A stretch of DNA of 25,876 bases. Origin: UBA4660 sp034408895. GTDB taxonomy: Bacteria > Bacteroidota > Bacteroidia > Flavobacteriales_D > Sanyastnellaceae. Positions 17,401 through 24,820 of this stretch are shown in pieces. The translations under genes and the position numbers were made by a program. The stretch covers positions 1-25,876 of the forward strand of contig JAWXCI010000046.1 in the NCBI GenBank assembly GCA_034408895.1, given 5' to 3'. Every line of letters starts with the position of its first letter. The first letter of the stretch is position 1. The notes below the pieces were generated by a model that was not told the origin of the DNA, searched no databases, and was given only the letters and a program-made list of their open reading frames with translations.

Positions 17401-18751
17401 GGACAAGATGAAAAATAAATTCATTGAAGGCGCAAAAGCAATTGGACACCCCGAAGACAAACTCGAAAAAATATGGACTGATTGGGAAGCTTTTGCCAGT
17501 TACGCATTCAACAAATCTCACTCTACTTGTTATGCACTTATCGGATATCACACCGCTTATCTCAAGGCGCATTATCCGGCAGAGTACATGGCTGCTGTGT
17601 TGAGCAACAACATGAGTGACATAAAATCCGTGAGCTTTTTCATGCAGGAATGCAGGAAGCAAAATATACCTGTACTGGGTCCCGATGTCAACGAATCGAA
17701 AGCGCTGTTCAGCGTAAATGAAAAAGGTGAAATCCGATTTGGCCTGGCTGCCATAAAGGGAATGGGCGAAAGTGCAGTGGAAAGCATCGTGGCCGAACAG
17801 AAAAATGGCAAGTTCAAAAATGTGTTTGACTACCTCAAGCGAGTGGACACCAAAGCTGCGGGAAAAAAAGTGGTGGAAGGATGTGCACTTGCCGGAGCAT
17901 TCGATGTATTTAAAATTCCCCGTGCGGCCTACTTCGCTCCTGATGGCAGAAACGAAACCTTTGCCGAAACGCTGGTGCGTTATGGAACATCATCGCGCGA
18001 CAGTAAAAATTCAAACCAGGTTTCTCTTTTTGGGGATGCCGGTGAAACTGTTTTTGCAGAACCCAAGCCACCCGCAGTGGAGCCGTGGGACACCCTCACT
18101 CAACTTTCCAAAGAGAAGGAAGTTGTAGGCATGTATATCAGCGGACATCCACTCGATGACTTTGCGCTTGAACTTAAAAGTTTTTGTACCAAAGGAAATC
18201 TTTCATTGTTGCAAGACCTTGAGGTAAATAAAAACCGCGACCTGAAAGTGGCGGGCATGGTCACCGATTTTAACCATAAAATTTCACGCGCAAGCAATAA
18301 ACCTTTCGGCACTTTTAAACTGGAAGACTATGATTCCAGCTTCGAGTTCATCCTCTTTGGCGAGGACTACCTCAAGTTCAAACATTTTTTACAGGCGGGC
18401 GAAAAACTATGGTTACTTGGAAAAGTGCAACAGCGAAGATTTGGAGCCGACACCCAGGGATGGGAGTTTCGCATCACACGCGTTGAACTGCTTTTTGAGG
18501 TGCGCGAAAAATTTGGACGATACCTCAATATCCGCTTTTCACTGGAACAATTGAACAATGCACTAGTGGAACAGCTTGCATCATCTTTCAAAAACGGAAC
18601 GGGCAAAACCCAGGTGCGTGTTCAGGTAAAAATCGATGAAGGAGAATTGAAAATGCCAAGCACTGCGTTCAATCGCATCAGCATAACCCACGATGTATTG
18701 GCGCAACTAGATAAAATTCCCGAGGTGGAATTTGATGTTACCGAAACTTGA
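14423..18751 (+). CDS. dnaE: DNA polymerase III alpha subunit with fused N-terminal exonuclease
   Basis: This is the replicative polymerase (1442 residues). Residues 1-190 form a DnaQ-type DEDDh 3'-5' exonuclease: FDTETTGL (D6, E8), GHNIEFDLSVMG (D105) and AHDAAYDV (H169, D174). A linker of about 65 residues follows. The PHP domain (about 261-470) keeps HLHVHSQYS, TDHGNM and GCEL, but the later metal-ligand sites read LSGGLWGE and SNNSYY, so it looks degenerate. The palm is marked by MPDIDIDFDD (D672 and D674 catalytic), and the fingers by RPGPLDYIPQFIRRK and FNKSHSTCYALIGYHTAYLK. Near 1275 an OB-fold begins (LKVAGMVTDFNHKISR). The exonuclease fusion is typical of many Bacteroidota, so proofreading is built in. 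Confidence 0.96.
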   Translation: MFLIFDTETTGLPRNYKAPLTDFDNWPRCVQLAWQLHDVTGKLISNSSFIISPDGFSIPYLSEKVHGISTERAQRDGTDLNVVISKFLEDVSRCTYLAGHNIEFDLSVMGCELLRVGMENILAKKKTLDTKELGTNYCALPGGKGGKYKWPTLTELHEKLYGQPFEEAHDAAYDVSATAKCFFELIKRSVIQVSEANEIDVFYEAPDLSIQKSTPVIFQEQVEDSLPHQSIISDTEPGDNLAPLVTGTEISNLPTGPSEEFIHLHVHSQYSVLQSTSEINSIIKKAKEWNLPAIAITDHGNMMAAFKFVSAALENEIKPIVGCELNVCRNRIDRTTQDNGYQMVFLAKNKNGYHNLAKLSSIAHTEGFYYVPRIDRETVLKFKEDLLVLSGGLWGEVSSKILNEGEEKAEESFLWWKENFGADFYVELNRHDLEEEDVVNKVLLRFCEKHQAKYFASNNSYYTTQEEAEAQDALVCVKEGEYISKPKKYIGKRGREFRFGLPNDNFYLKSPEEMCALFSDLPEAISTTVDIAAKCESFELTREVLLPKFDIPEKFIDAEDSVDAGKRGENSYLQHLTYEGAIKRYGEITDELRERLDFELATIANTNYPGYFLIVQDFCAKARQMDVSVGPGRGSAAGSCVAYCLGITNCEPIRYKLLFERFLNPERVSMPDIDIDFDDLGRDKVIDYVRKKYGDTQVAQIITYGTMGGKSAIRDAGRVFELPLPDTDRLAKLMGDGLLRDYLNWDEKKLRDELNGDTLRNVSLLREIAKQDSKEAKVLQMAALLEGSVRNTGIHACGVIITPDDVTNFVPVVSAKDSHGTAVQFDVDVVEHAGLLKMDFLGLKTLTILKDAIKVIQQRHGILLDMDEIPLDDEETYKLFQRGHTVGIFQYESEGMQKYLRELKPNVLDDLIAMNALYRPGPLDYIPQFIRRKNGVDPISYDLPEMEEFLKETYGIAVYQEQVMLLSQKLAGFTKGEADILRKAMGKKQRDTLDKMKNKFIEGAKAIGHPEDKLEKIWTDWEAFASYAFNKSHSTCYALIGYHTAYLKAHYPAEYMAAVLSNNMSDIKSVSFFMQECRKQNIPVLGPDVNESKALFSVNEKGEIRFGLAAIKGMGESAVESIVAEQKNGKFKNVFDYLKRVDTKAAGKKVVEGCALAGAFDVFKIPRAAYFAPDGRNETFAETLVRYGTSSRDSKNSNQVSLFGDAGETVFAEPKPPAVEPWDTLTQLSKEKEVVGMYISGHPLDDFALELKSFCTKGNLSLLQDLEVNKNRDLKVAGMVTDFNHKISRASNKPFGTFKLEDYDSSFEFILFGEDYLKFKHFLQAGEKLWLLGKVQQRRFGADTQGWEFRITRVELLFEVREKFGRYLNIRFSLEQLNNALVEQLASSFKNGTGKTQVRVQVKIDEGELKMPSTAFNRISITHDVLAQLDKIPEVEFDVTET

Positions 18752-18806
18752 AAGAAGCATAGGCTTTATTGGCTATTGGTCAAGAGTTACATTCGTGGAA
18801 AACTGC

Positions 18807-18814
18807 TACATTTG
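18807..18814 (+). promoter_or_regulatory. Probable -7 box of trxA
   Basis: TACATTTG is an exact TAnnTTTG match, although a -33 TTG at the right spacing is not clear. It implies a leader of about 110 nt, which contains a short upstream reading frame. Confidence 0.5.
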
Positions 18815-18852
18815 ACCTCCCTTATCACGGGATAAAGTGACGAAAAGACAGG

Positions 18853-18924
18853 ATGACTATCATGGACGGATTCTTGAGTACTGGCGCCCCAGAAAATCAG
18901 TTGAAACACAAACTTAAAAATTAA
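18853..18924 (+). CDS. Short upstream reading frame in the trxA leader (23 codons)
   Basis: ATG 18853, with a second in-frame ATG at 18862, opens a frame that ends at TAA 18922-18924, six nt before the trxA ATG. A purine-rich AGACAGG precedes the first ATG. The peptide would end in a basic stretch (LKHKLKN). It could be a translated leader peptide coupled to trxA, or chance. Nothing but position supports it. Confidence 0.25.
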   Translation: MTIMDGFLSTGAPENQLKHKLKN

Positions 18925-18930
18925 ATAAAA

Positions 18931-19254
18931 ATGGCTTTAGAAATCACAGATGCAAATTTCAATGAAGTAGTAATGAACAGCGAAAAACCGGTACTGCTGG
19001 ACTTTTGGGCCGAATGGTGTGGCCCCTGCCGCATGGTGGGTCCCATTGTAGAAGAAATGTCGCATGACTACGAAGGCAAAGCGGTAGTTGGAAAGGTGAA
19101 CGTGGACGAAAATCCAGACATCTCGGCCAAATATGGCATTCGCAATATCCCCACCATCATCTTTGTGAAAGGCGGAGTGGTGGTTGACAAATCAGTGGGA
19201 GCAGTTCCCAAAAACGTGCTGACAGAAAAAATGGAAGCAATACTGCTTTCTTGA
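18931..19254 (+). CDS. trxA: Thioredoxin
   Basis: This classic single-domain thioredoxin has 107 residues. It is a cytoplasmic disulfide reductase, recycled by thioredoxin reductase. LLDFWAEWCGPC places the redox pair at Cys30 and Cys33, FVKGG follows the cis-Pro at NIPTIIF, and the conserved VDENPDISAKYGIRN region is present. There is no signal peptide. It stands 179 nt after dnaE with its own likely promoter and ends at a terminator, so it is probably transcribed alone. The window's other thioredoxin-fold protein (10956-11528) is the envelope type. Confidence 0.97.
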   Translation: MALEITDANFNEVVMNSEKPVLLDFWAEWCGPCRMVGPIVEEMSHDYEGKAVVGKVNVDENPDISAKYGIRNIPTIIFVKGGVVVDKSVGAVPKNVLTEKMEAILLS

Positions 19255-19276
19255 TTCGAAACCAGAAAATTTAGTG

Positions 19277-19315
19277 AACCCTTCTGCGAGAAATTGCGGA
19301 AGGGTTTTCTTTTTC
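19277..19315 (+). terminator. Intrinsic terminator after trxA
   Basis: AACCCTTC (19277-19284) pairs with GAAGGGTT, with two further G-C pairs inside, followed by TTCTTTTT. It lies 22 nt past the trxA stop and touches the last codon of the convergent gene. The minus-strand tail is weaker. Confidence 0.88.
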
Positions 19316-19658
19316 AATGCACTTCCCCGGTAATGTATTTCTCCATCAACCCGACAATGAAATGGAAACCAAATGAAACGAAAAGAATCACCGTCAGAAG
19401 CAACCTGAAGTTACGCTGTCGTTTTTCGAAGAGATCGTACTTCACAATAAGGTCAACAAAGAGCGAAGCCACTGCAAGGAATTCAAGAAACGTGAACAAA
19501 CCCCACGATGTTTTTATTCCTGAGTAGATGTTTTGTACAAATGCAGGAGCAGCCTCGCTTAAAAATTTTCCGGAAGCATAAAAGATGTTGTAAATGATTA
19601 GGATGATGAAGGTGGCAATGATGAGAATTCCCCCAGACTTGTTTTGTTCGTTGTGCAT
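19314..19658 (-). CDS. Small integral membrane protein of unknown function
   Basis: The 114-residue protein has three predicted membrane helices: about 9-28 (GILIIATFIILIIYNIFY), about 50-73 (WGLFTFLEFLAVASLFVDLIV) and about 85-105 (LLLTVILFVSFGFHFIVG). I recognise no family. I chose the ATG at 19658 because a TACATTCG promoter box ends 4 nt upstream. An in-frame start at 19703 would add 15 residues but lie upstream of that box. It is convergent with trxA, and its stop codon lies inside the shared terminator. Confidence 0.75.
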   Translation of the reverse strand: MHNEQNKSGGILIIATFIILIIYNIFYASGKFLSEAAPAFVQNIYSGIKTSWGLFTFLEFLAVASLFVDLIVKYDLFEKRQRNFRLLLTVILFVSFGFHFIVGLMEKYITGEVH

Positions 19659-19662
19659 GGGG

Positions 19663-19670
19663 CGAATGTA
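19663..19670 (-). promoter_or_regulatory. -7 box of the small membrane protein gene
   Basis: On the minus strand TACATTCG is followed by CCCC and the ATG. This is the same arrangement as at uvrD and the T9SS cargo gene, and suggests a leaderless transcript. Confidence 0.5.
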
Positions 19671-19735
19671 AATGTGAGAAAATTCATCCGCACAGTTCAA
19701 CAATGGTGGTAGTCATTTTGCGAAACCTGGCTCGA

Positions 19736-19810
19736 GACCACAAAGGCTCAAAGACTTTACGGTTCACGAAGGCTTTGTGAGGCTTGGTGACTTCGAGTTT
19801 TTGTGGCCTC
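19736..19810. repeat. Intergenic imperfect inverted repeat
   Basis: The left arm (ACCACAAAGGCTCAAAGAC) and the reverse complement of the right arm (GCCACAAAAACTCGAAGTC) agree at about 14 of 19 positions. Between them lie CTTTGTGAGGCTTGGTGACTT words. It belongs to the style of CTTAGTG/CTTTGTG repeats that I recall as common in Bacteroidota intergenic DNA. It sits between the PorP/SprF-like gene's 3' end and the next gene. Confidence 0.5.
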
Positions 19811-19834
19811 ACATATTTCTGTGCGCAATAAAAA

Positions 19835-20905
19835 TTAGATGTAGTCCGGGCAAACTTTCGGGGGACGAACAATAATTGAAGGATGATTGAGAATGTAGAT
19901 GACTGAAAACTCAAATCCCCCTCGACCGTTGCTTGCCGGTCGCAAATTGGAAGTGTTTATGTCATAACTCACTCCCACATTCCACGCATCATATTTAATT
20001 CCACCAACAACAAATCCTGCATCCTTCGCTCGCATAAAAAGACCTGCGTAAACGGAACGATAAAGACCTTTTTCGTTCAGCAGGATGTAATTGCCTTTTG
20101 CACCAACATCAAATTCGATGTAGGTTCCTTGCGTCATAAATAACAAACTCGGTTCAAGGTCCACCACTTCACGAACAGGAAATTGATACTGTGCATGGAT
20201 ATTAAGACGCGGGTCGAGTTGCACTGCACTGTTATCGAACCAGGATTGCCTTGCAGCGTTGAAGTTGTAAAAACTGATTCCTACCTGAACCTGTTTTCTC
20301 GAATCCGGTTTGTTGAAATATGCGATACCCATCGCAATGCTGAAATAAGTTCGGGCATCACGGGCAAAACTCTCCTCCGGATTAATTCCGGGGTCGAACA
20401 CATATCCATTCCATTGGTTGTCATAATTCAGCCCGGTGTAGTCAATGCTTGTTCCCACCAACCCGAGTTGGATTCCAGGGGAGATGTAATGAGGCTTGCC
20501 CTCTTCCAGATTAACCAGATAACTAGATGCAAGTTGGAATGATGTCGTCTTGAGTTTTGAATCTCCTGTCTTGTCCGTAAAAAAGGAAAGTCCGAGACCC
20601 AAATTTTTTAATGACGGCATGCCGTCTATTGGTAATGCAAGGTCTTTGGAATCTACCGAAAGTGCCCACGTGTTGTAGGGAATTGTGACACTGCGCCATT
20701 GCGTACGCTGGTTCAATATAAAGCGGTAGTCACCATCAAATTGTCCTGCAAGTGCAGGGTTGAGATTGAATGGCGAAGCATAGAATTGAGAGAAGTGGAT
20801 GTCCTGGCTGAATGCAATTTGCAATTGGCAACAAGCAATTGGCAATGCGCAATAAATGATGATGCGATTCAGTAACGAGATATTTCTTTGAATGAGATGA
20901 GCCAT
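19835..20905 (-). CDS. PorP/SprF family type IX secretion outer-membrane protein
   Basis: The 356-residue protein has a signal peptide (about 1-33, ending IAFSQ) and the PorP/SprF opening QDIHFSQFYASPFNLNPALA. This leads into a beta-barrel with alternating aromatic strands (GDYRFILNQRTQWRSV, LGLGLSFFTDKTGD, YFSIAMGIAYF, AGFVVGGIKYDAWNVGVSYD). Family members attach or export T9SS substrates carrying a type-B sorting domain. The gene starts 7 nt after the stop of such a substrate gene, so this is very probably its dedicated partner. An in-frame ORF extends upstream to 21082 inside the preceding gene, but ATG 20905 fits the family start. Much of the signal peptide is encoded by ATTGC/CAATTGGC repeats. 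Confidence 0.92.
   Translation of the reverse strand: MAHLIQRNISLLNRIIIYCALPIACCQLQIAFSQDIHFSQFYASPFNLNPALAGQFDGDYRFILNQRTQWRSVTIPYNTWALSVDSKDLALPIDGMPSLKNLGLGLSFFTDKTGDSKLKTTSFQLASSYLVNLEEGKPHYISPGIQLGLVGTSIDYTGLNYDNQWNGYVFDPGINPEESFARDARTYFSIAMGIAYFNKPDSRKQVQVGISFYNFNAARQSWFDNSAVQLDPRLNIHAQYQFPVREVVDLEPSLLFMTQGTYIEFDVGAKGNYILLNEKGLYRSVYAGLFMRAKDAGFVVGGIKYDAWNVGVSYDINTSNLRPASNGRGGFEFSVIYILNHPSIIVRPPKVCPDYI
20812..20864 (-). repeat. ATTGC-type short repeats encoding part of the PorP/SprF-like signal peptide
   Basis: CAATTTGC, CAATTGGCAACAAG and CAATTGGCAATGCGC recur within about 45 nt. On the coding strand they read as successive ATTGC and CAATTGC words and give the unusual CALPIACCQLQIAFS segment. 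Confidence 0.55.
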
Positions 20906-20912
20906 CTTCAAA

Positions 20913-23900
20913 TTATCGTATAACAGTGATATTTCCCTTTTCAAAATACTCCGCACCTCCAGCGCAGGTGGCTTCGAGGTAATACACGTACACATCGGGG
21001 TCAACATTTCGGCCCCGGAAGGTGGCGTCCCAACCAGTAGTGAGGCTTTCTGTTTCAAAAATCTTTTCACCCCAGCGATCATAAATCACGAAGTAGAGAT
21101 CGGTAATGTTGTTTGCCCGCACGTACATTTTTTCGTTGCGATCGTCAGCGTTCGGTGTGAATGCATTGGGAACATAAATGGACGGAGGGCCGCACACAAA
21201 ATCAACCACCTTCACAATAACAGAATCAGTAAGCACACATTCCCCATCTGCAACGGATACATAATAAGTGGTGGTGACCAGCGGTGTTGCAATTGGATTT
21301 TGAATCTGTGAATTGCTGAGTGTGGATGGGGGAGTCCATGAATAACTATATCCATCCGGTTGCGCGAGCAGTTGTGCTGATTGTCCCTGCACTATTGTTT
21401 CAGGAGTTGCACTTGCATTCACAGCAAAGCTTGTGAGAATGGAAACAGACACAGTTACTGAATCGGTTGCCGTGCAATCGAAGGGTGTTTCACTGAACAC
21501 GAAAAACTCCGTTGTTGCATTCACTACAACTTCAACTTGTGGTGTGTTTTGTCCGGAAATAATCAGTTCATCGGGCGACCATGAGTAAGCAAAATCAGGA
21601 TTAGGGTTTTCGATGGAAAGCAACACCGTGTCTTCTTCACAGGCAGTAAAATCTCCCTGAACTGTTGTTTGAAATGAAACCAGGTTCACGACAACTTCAT
21701 CGGTAAGAATGCAGCCTGCAATCATTGCCTGAACATAAAATGTCGTTGGCTGTGTCACGGAAACTTCAATGTCGGAATCATCCGGCCCGTCATTCAACAT
21801 CGTTGAGAAATCAGAAACTTCACTCCACGTTATTTCAGTTTCCGGTGGACTGACTTCAGCATTAAGCGTGAGTGAAAAATCATCACACAATGTGGTGTCA
21901 TTGGGTACTTCAAGAGAAAGTGAAATCACATTTACACTTTGAAACACGGTGTCCACACAGCCGCCATGTGCAATCAACAGAACGTAATCGGTATCCACTC
22001 CCGGAGTGAAGATGGGATTCGGTTCGGTTGCATCAGACAAAAAAGTTGAGGGTGTCCATGTGAATTCATAAGTCGGGTCAACATCATCGGGGCCTATTTC
22101 TATGGGTTGTTCCGCACATGCCACAGCATCTTCCAGTGAGCTGACAGTGGGAAGAACAATTTCAATTTGTTTGATAACAGTATCTGCGGCATTGCACGTT
22201 CCGGGATGAGTTACAATCAACATCACATCATACAAGCCGGGGTCTTCGAATTCATGAAAAGGACTTACTTGTGTGGATGTGGTTCCATCATCAAAGTCCC
22301 AGAAGTTGGTGTCGTTCCAGGTGCTGGTGTTCAGGAATTGAAGCGGCACGTTTACACATGCTGTGGGAGGAACAAGAAAATCGGCAACGGTGAGTGGCAA
22401 CTGAAAATCAAATTTGAAAACACCGTTGTTGCAGTTCGAAGAATTGTTGGTGGATGAAACTGCATCGGAAGGAAAAATCGGGAAGTCATCGTTGCTTCCG
22501 CAGCCTGCACACACGCTTTGATAAATCACTCCTTTGCGGTCAAAGCGCGATGTGCCACCATCCACATGTTCGCTGCTTGTGCCGCCACCAAAAAATGTTG
22601 CGTATTCCATAAGTGTCATGTTTTCATCAAACACGGCCATGTAGAAGTCTCCTGTTGTACAAGCATTGTCATAAGCATCCGGTGAGATGTCCATGTTCTG
22701 CATCGGCCACAAGTGCTGGCCTGGATTCAACGTGCTGTTTGCCTGGAAAACACCCCAACCCGAAACATAAACACGGTTGCAATAGTCCACAAGAAATGCA
22801 GTGGGGGAGAGGTTAGGTTTTCCATCACCAGTTCCGAAAACGGTGGACCAAACCACATCACTCAAATCTGATTCGAACTTGGTGAGAAGCATTCCGCTGT
22901 CGGGTGTGCCATAGGTCGCATCTTGTATGAAGAATGAATTGTCAGCATTGGTCTGTCCATAGACATACACAAAATCATCGCTGTCAATTTCTATGAAATA
23001 AAGTTGGTCGTATTCACTGCTTCCCCAAAAAGTTGCGGCAAGAAGTGATTGACCATCCGCTGCATACTTGGCCACAAAACCATCGGCATCGCCAGCCTGG
23101 TTTTCCTGAACTGAACCAGTGGTTGCAGGCCAACTGGAAGATAGTGTTCCTCCGCTGACATAAATTTCTCCGAGACTGTTTTCAGTAATGGAGAGACCAG
23201 AATCATCCTGTGCACCTCCCAGGTAAGTACACCAAAAAATATCGGTGAGTTCAGGATTGAGTTTCATAAGCACCGCATCCTGCATTCCGCTGTATGTGGA
23301 TTGCACAGCGTTCTCCACTGGAAAATCAACGGAGTATGTGCTTGACACTACTAAGATATTTCCATCATCATCCAAAGAAATTTCACCGCGGAATTCATCG
23401 GCATAGTTGAACTTTAAAGTGGCGGATGTATTCACTCCGTCATTGGCGGTTCCACCTATGTAAGTGGCACCAATCAAATCAGTACATGATGCATTGAAGT
23501 GTGCAACTACGATATCGGTGCCATCGGGAAATGTGGCACCGGTGCCTTGCGGACTTACCGTTGACCCACCGATATAAAATTCCTGGATTGCTCCGTTGGT
23601 TGCAGGAAAATTATCGGAACCTGTGCAACCGTAAACGCAAAGTTCATCCTGTTCATTTACAACAAGGCTGTGGGGGAGGTCGTCACCATTGCCGCCAAGA
23701 AAAGTGGACCACTGCATGAAGGTTCCGCTTATATCATACTTGGAAAGTGCCATGTCAATGCCATCACCCAGTCCATCGCCACCACCGTGTTCGGTTTGGT
23801 AAGCACCGTTGGTGGTGGGATAAAGATTTCCGAACGCGCTGCTGCCGCTGTAGAGGTAGCCATCGTTATCGAAAGTGGCACTGTAGCCGAAGTTGTCGCT

Positions 23901-24683
23901 GAAAGAACCGGAGTAGGTGGAGAAGACAAGTTCGGGGTCAATGATTAAATCATGTTGTTCTGAAAATCCCTTTGGGAAAATAAAACTGACTTCGTTGGTG
24001 TTCAACTGGTAGTTGCATTCCACCCATTTTTTCTCTCCGTTGATGATTTGATACGCGATGGGTTTTTGTTCCCATGTTTCTCCGATTGAAGTTTTAATGA
24101 CCAACTTTCCGTTTTCGAGTTTGACTTCATCGGCAAAATCAATTTTGAGTTTGATTGCGGAAACATCGGCACTGGGGTGGACGATGAAATCGTACTTCAT
24201 GAAGAAGTTGTTGCTGTAATTGACGAGATCAATTCCATTGTAGATGTTTTTTCTTTCTATGCTGGAAAATGCGCGGCAACCACCGGCATGTTTCGATTCA
24301 TCATCACCCAAGAAGTAATTATAGTAGGTAGGCTGCAATCCGCAGTTGGCAGGCATGGCTTCTGGGTTGGAGTTAATGAATTTGACTTTGTAAACGTGGC
24401 CATGAATTTTTCCGTTGGCGTCTGATTTACGGGCTGCGTGTGATGTGGAGATGCTGCTGAGATCGAAGAAGTGATAGGTGAATCCATCGTTTTCAAGAAA
24501 CATTTTTCCGCCTTCGATGGATGCGCAATGAGAAACCTGCGAGGGCCACTGGCCGCGGTTTTCGATGAAGGGATGCACAGTGCTGCCCTCCCTCCCTACT
24601 CCACTGCGAATGGGCTGTGCATTTATCGCCCACGCTGCAAGACAGCAGGCAAAGAGGATGATGCTGATTCTGATTTTGCACAT
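20913..24683 (-). CDS. Large secreted SBBP/PKD protein with T9SS type-B sorting domain
   Basis: The 1256-residue protein has a signal peptide (about 1-22, ending AWAINA). A DUF7948-like N-terminal domain (about 37-245) begins FIENRGQWPSQV. A beta-propeller of SBBP-type repeats spans about 255-750 (VFSTYSG, WSTFLGG, GATYIGG, WCTYLGG, WSTVFGTGDG). A PKD domain at about 771-832 contains NFWDFDDGTTSTQVSPFHEF. Several Ig-like or gliding-type modules with TxTTYYVSV endings fill about 840-1160. The last 95 residues start YVPNAFTPNADDRNEKMYV and carry YDRWGEKIFET and GWDATFRG, the type-B (CHU_C) sorting domain. It should cross the outer membrane by T9SS and stay at the cell surface, handled by the PorP/SprF-like protein encoded next. 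Its ligand or role (adhesion, gliding) is unknown. Confidence 0.93.
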   Translation of the reverse strand: MCKIRISIILFACCLAAWAINAQPIRSGVGREGSTVHPFIENRGQWPSQVSHCASIEGGKMFLENDGFTYHFFDLSSISTSHAARKSDANGKIHGHVYKVKFINSNPEAMPANCGLQPTYYNYFLGDDESKHAGGCRAFSSIERKNIYNGIDLVNYSNNFFMKYDFIVHPSADVSAIKLKIDFADEVKLENGKLVIKTSIGETWEQKPIAYQIINGEKKWVECNYQLNTNEVSFIFPKGFSEQHDLIIDPELVFSTYSGSFSDNFGYSATFDNDGYLYSGSSAFGNLYPTTNGAYQTEHGGGDGLGDGIDMALSKYDISGTFMQWSTFLGGNGDDLPHSLVVNEQDELCVYGCTGSDNFPATNGAIQEFYIGGSTVSPQGTGATFPDGTDIVVAHFNASCTDLIGATYIGGTANDGVNTSATLKFNYADEFRGEISLDDDGNILVVSSTYSVDFPVENAVQSTYSGMQDAVLMKLNPELTDIFWCTYLGGAQDDSGLSITENSLGEIYVSGGTLSSSWPATTGSVQENQAGDADGFVAKYAADGQSLLAATFWGSSEYDQLYFIEIDSDDFVYVYGQTNADNSFFIQDATYGTPDSGMLLTKFESDLSDVVWSTVFGTGDGKPNLSPTAFLVDYCNRVYVSGWGVFQANSTLNPGQHLWPMQNMDISPDAYDNACTTGDFYMAVFDENMTLMEYATFFGGGTSSEHVDGGTSRFDRKGVIYQSVCAGCGSNDDFPIFPSDAVSSTNNSSNCNNGVFKFDFQLPLTVADFLVPPTACVNVPLQFLNTSTWNDTNFWDFDDGTTSTQVSPFHEFEDPGLYDVMLIVTHPGTCNAADTVIKQIEIVLPTVSSLEDAVACAEQPIEIGPDDVDPTYEFTWTPSTFLSDATEPNPIFTPGVDTDYVLLIAHGGCVDTVFQSVNVISLSLEVPNDTTLCDDFSLTLNAEVSPPETEITWSEVSDFSTMLNDGPDDSDIEVSVTQPTTFYVQAMIAGCILTDEVVVNLVSFQTTVQGDFTACEEDTVLLSIENPNPDFAYSWSPDELIISGQNTPQVEVVVNATTEFFVFSETPFDCTATDSVTVSVSILTSFAVNASATPETIVQGQSAQLLAQPDGYSYSWTPPSTLSNSQIQNPIATPLVTTTYYVSVADGECVLTDSVIVKVVDFVCGPPSIYVPNAFTPNADDRNEKMYVRANNITDLYFVIYDRWGEKIFETESLTTGWDATFRGRNVDPDVYVYYLEATCAGGAEYFEKGNITVIR

Positions 24684-24687
24684 AGGG

Positions 24688-24695
24688 CTAAAGTA
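24688..24695 (-). promoter_or_regulatory. -7 box of the T9SS cargo operon
   Basis: On the minus strand TACTTTAG is followed by CCCT and the ATG, again a 4-nt gap. No clear -33 TTG at 19-22 nt was found. Confidence 0.45.
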
Positions 24696-24805
24696 ATGCG
24701 AGTGGGTTTTGAGTTTAAGACAACATGTAGGGATGCTTTGTTGTTTTTGTTCCTTCTGCCAGCTTCTGAAACCGCTGGTTCATCAATCCTGTTCTTTATA
24801 GCCAA

Positions 24806-24813
24806 TATCTTAC
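24806..24813 (+). promoter_or_regulatory. Possible -7 box before the small accessory ORF
   Basis: TATCTTAC resembles TAnnTTTG with two changes and ends 7 nt before an ATG at 24821. It is weak on its own, but the position matches other genes in the window. Confidence 0.3.
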
Positions 24814-24820
24814 AGCACGT

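Noticed and set aside
16862..17662. A 266-codon open frame on the minus strand inside dnaE
   Set aside because: It is fully antisense to conserved polymerase motifs and resembles no known protein.
20906..21082. Longer start for the PorP/SprF-like protein inside the cargo gene
   Set aside because: The extra residues are the out-of-frame reading of the type-B sorting domain; the ATG at 20905 gives a normal signal peptide and family start.
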